NCBI RefSeq assembly: GCF_018373335.1
Contig: NZ_JAHAHH010000069.1
Coordinates: 1-7,152 of the forward strand
DNA length: 7,152 bases
Reading direction: 5' to 3'
From: Negativicoccus succinicivorans
Lineage (GTDB): Bacteria; Bacillota; Negativicutes; Veillonellales; Negativicoccaceae
The notes under the pieces were generated by a model. The model made no database searches. It was given only the letters and a program-made list of their open reading frames with translations, and was not told the origin of the DNA. Position 1 is the stretch's first letter. Each line of letters begins with the position of its first letter. The position numbers and the translations under genes were made by a program. This document shows, piece after piece, positions 6,163 through 7,152 of this stretch.

Positions 6163-6168
6163 AGGAGG
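6163..6168 (+). promoter_or_regulatory. Ribosome binding site that fixes the trmL start
   Basis: A perfect AGGAGG four bases before ATG 6173. It lies inside the reading frame that would start at TTG 6146, so the nine-codon extension is unlikely; MHIVLVEPEIPGN is also the family's usual N terminus. Confidence 0.85.
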
Positions 6169-6172
6169 CAGT

Positions 6173-6679
6173 ATGCACATTGTTTTAGTCGAGCCGGAAA
6201 TTCCCGGCAATACCGGCAATATCAGTCGTTTGTGTGCGGCCAATCATCTTGTTTTGCACCTGGTGAAACCGCTCGGATTTTCGATTGATGACAAGCATTT
6301 GAAACGCGCCGGTTTAGACTATTGGGATTTATTGGAAGTTCATATTCACGAAAATTATCAGGCGTTGGTCGAATATCTCAAGGGCCGACGTTTCTGGTTT
6401 AATACGACGAAAGCGGAAAAAAGCTATACCGATGTCCGCTTTACCGATGAAGATGTCCTGGTGTTCGGTAAGGAAACCAAAGGACTGCCGGAAGAATTGT
6501 TGGCCGCGCATCCGGAGCAATGCATTCGGATCCCGATGCGGGCCGAAGCCCGTTCGTTGAATTTGTCGAACGCGGTGGCGATTGTTTCGTACGAAGCCTT
6601 GCGTCAGTTGGGTTTTCCCACGCTGGCGCAAAAGGGACATTTGCCCGAAGTGAAAGGAGATTCCCATGAATATGTATGA
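6173..6679 (+). CDS. trmL: tRNA (cytidine(34)-2'-O)-methyltransferase TrmL (YibK type)
   Basis: TrmL is a small SPOUT-class methyltransferase that uses S-adenosylmethionine to methylate the 2'-hydroxyl of the wobble nucleotide (C34 or cmnm5U34) in tRNA-Leu isoacceptors. The product has 168 residues, slightly longer than the typical 155-160, with the extra length at the C terminus. Three SPOUT motifs are visible: PEIPGNTGNISRLCAA (8-23), FGKETKGLPEELL (98-110) and the knot-forming IPMRAEARSLNLSNAVAI (120-137). GLDYWD (47-52) is also typical of the YibK/TrmL subgroup. Being compact, with no additional RNA-binding domain, separates it from TrmH or RlmB. The 3' end overlaps the following ylbF-family start by 14 bases. 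Identification as TrmL is strong by motif pattern; the exact tRNA substrates are inferred from the family. Confidence 0.94.
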   Translation: MHIVLVEPEIPGNTGNISRLCAANHLVLHLVKPLGFSIDDKHLKRAGLDYWDLLEVHIHENYQALVEYLKGRRFWFNTTKAEKSYTDVRFTDEDVLVFGKETKGLPEELLAAHPEQCIRIPMRAEARSLNLSNAVAIVSYEALRQLGFPTLAQKGHLPEVKGDSHEYV

Positions 6680-7037
6680 TGACGCTTATAACTTGGCGAA
6701 AAGTATTCGCGAAAGCGCGGAAATGAAACAGCTGATCGCGGCGAAAGAAAAACTGGCGCAGGACGCGTCGGCGAAAGATTTGGCGGAAGAGTTTCTCGCT
6801 TTGCAGATGGAAGCGGAATACCGTCGCATGTTGCAGAAAACGGACGGTTGGAACGGCATGGAAAAATTGCAGAGCTTGCAGGTGATGGTGCAAAATAACT
6901 CCCTCGCGAGCGAATACTTGCACGCGTTCATGCGTTGGCAGCAGGTGGCCGCCGATATTCAAAAAATCGTCAGCGAGGCGATCGGCGAAGGCGTTCCCGA
7001 TTTGTCCCGCTTTGCGCCGGCGGAGGAAAAGCAGTGA
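6666..7037 (+). CDS. YlbF/YmcA family regulator (Com_YlbF)
   Basis: This 123-residue, all-helical, charged protein matches the YlbF/YmcA (Com_YlbF) family. In Bacillus subtilis, YlbF and YmcA join YaaT in the RicAFT (Y) complex that modulates RNase Y-dependent mRNA processing and thereby competence, sporulation and biofilm formation. The N terminus MNMYDDAYNLAKSIRES, the LAEEFLALQMEAEYRRML helix and the C-terminal helix WQQVAADIQKIVSEAIGEG are typical. It contains no cysteine at all, so it cannot carry the C-terminal cysteine-ligated iron-sulfur cluster reported for the Bacillus complex. ATG 6666 has AAGGAGA upstream (GGAG at 6656-6659, six bases away) and overlaps trmL by 14 bases; the stop overlaps murB GTG (GTGA). 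Whether it corresponds to ylbF or ymcA cannot be decided here, so no symbol is given. Confidence 0.87.
   Translation: MNMYDDAYNLAKSIRESAEMKQLIAAKEKLAQDASAKDLAEEFLALQMEAEYRRMLQKTDGWNGMEKLQSLQVMVQNNSLASEYLHAFMRWQQVAADIQKIVSEAIGEGVPDLSRFAPAEEKQ
7022..7026 (+). promoter_or_regulatory. Ribosome binding site for murB
   Basis: GGAGG inside the end of the ylbF-family gene, seven bases before GTG 7034. It supports the GTG as the murB start and tight translational coupling. Confidence 0.8.
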
Positions 7038-7152
7038 CCGTAGAGCATTGGGAAGAGTTGTTTTCCGGCGTTGTCCCCAAGAGCGCGTTGCATTTTGCCG
7101 AGCCGATGGCGCGGCATACGACCTTCGCGATCGGTGGACCGGCGGATCTCTA
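7034..7152 (+). CDS. murB: UDP-N-acetylenolpyruvoylglucosamine reductase MurB (3'-truncated by window edge)
   Basis: Only the first 39 codons are present. MurB is a cytoplasmic FAD enzyme that uses NADPH to reduce UDP-GlcNAc-enolpyruvate to UDP-MurNAc, the second committed step of peptidoglycan precursor synthesis. The visible part contains HTTFAIGGPADL (residues 28-39), matching the family's nearly invariant N-terminal HTTF-x-IGGPAD signature at the edge of the FAD-binding domain, preceded by a short variable helix. The start is GTG 7034, overlapping the ylbF-family stop as GTGA, with a good ribosome binding site. The remainder, including the catalytic serine and glutamate, lies beyond the right edge. 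The signature is specific enough for a firm call despite the short length. Confidence 0.9.
   Translation, partial: MTVEHWEELFSGVVPKSALHFAEPMARHTTFAIGGPADL

Overview
The window reads as an ordinary housekeeping stretch of a diderm Firmicute, most probably a member of the Negativicutes (Selenomonadales/Veillonellales type). Two lipid A genes (the 3' part of lpxD and an LpxL/HtrB-like acyltransferase) require an LPS outer membrane. YlbF is a Firmicutes-type protein, the AGGAGG-like ribosome binding sites are strong, and the intrinsic terminators are compact with U-runs. I cannot name genus or species from sequence alone.

Layout. (1) 1-2370, plus strand: lpxD (5' end outside the window), a strong terminator-like hairpin, the lipid A acyltransferase gene, then deoC, which overlaps it by 4 bases; this block ends at a terminator. 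(2) 2425-4327: typA (bipA), a translational GTPase gene transcribed alone from its own extended -10 promoter and closed by a terminator. (3) 4334-4969, minus strand: a small multi-helix membrane protein resembling DUF4405/b-type cytochromes, convergent with typA and sharing its terminator. (4) 4970-5147: a 178-base divergent intergenic region with a promoter on each strand and a 7-bp-arm inverted repeat just after the plus-strand promoter. (5) 5148-6098: a YihY/BrkB family membrane protein. (6) 6109-7152: a promoter followed by three overlapping genes, trmL (tRNA wobble 2'-O-methylation), a ylbF-family gene and the start of murB (peptidoglycan precursor synthesis), which runs off the right edge.

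Functionally the window mixes envelope synthesis (lpxD, acyltransferase, murB), nucleoside catabolism (deoC), translation and tRNA modification (typA, trmL), RNA-processing regulation (ylbF family) and two integral membrane proteins without a settled role. No intergenic stretch exceeds 300 bases. I see no mobile elements, CRISPR arrays, tRNA or rRNA genes. I do not find a convincing undescribed multi-gene system. The least understood items are the minus-strand bis-histidine membrane protein, the inverted repeat in front of the YihY-family gene, and the terminator placed between two lipid A genes.
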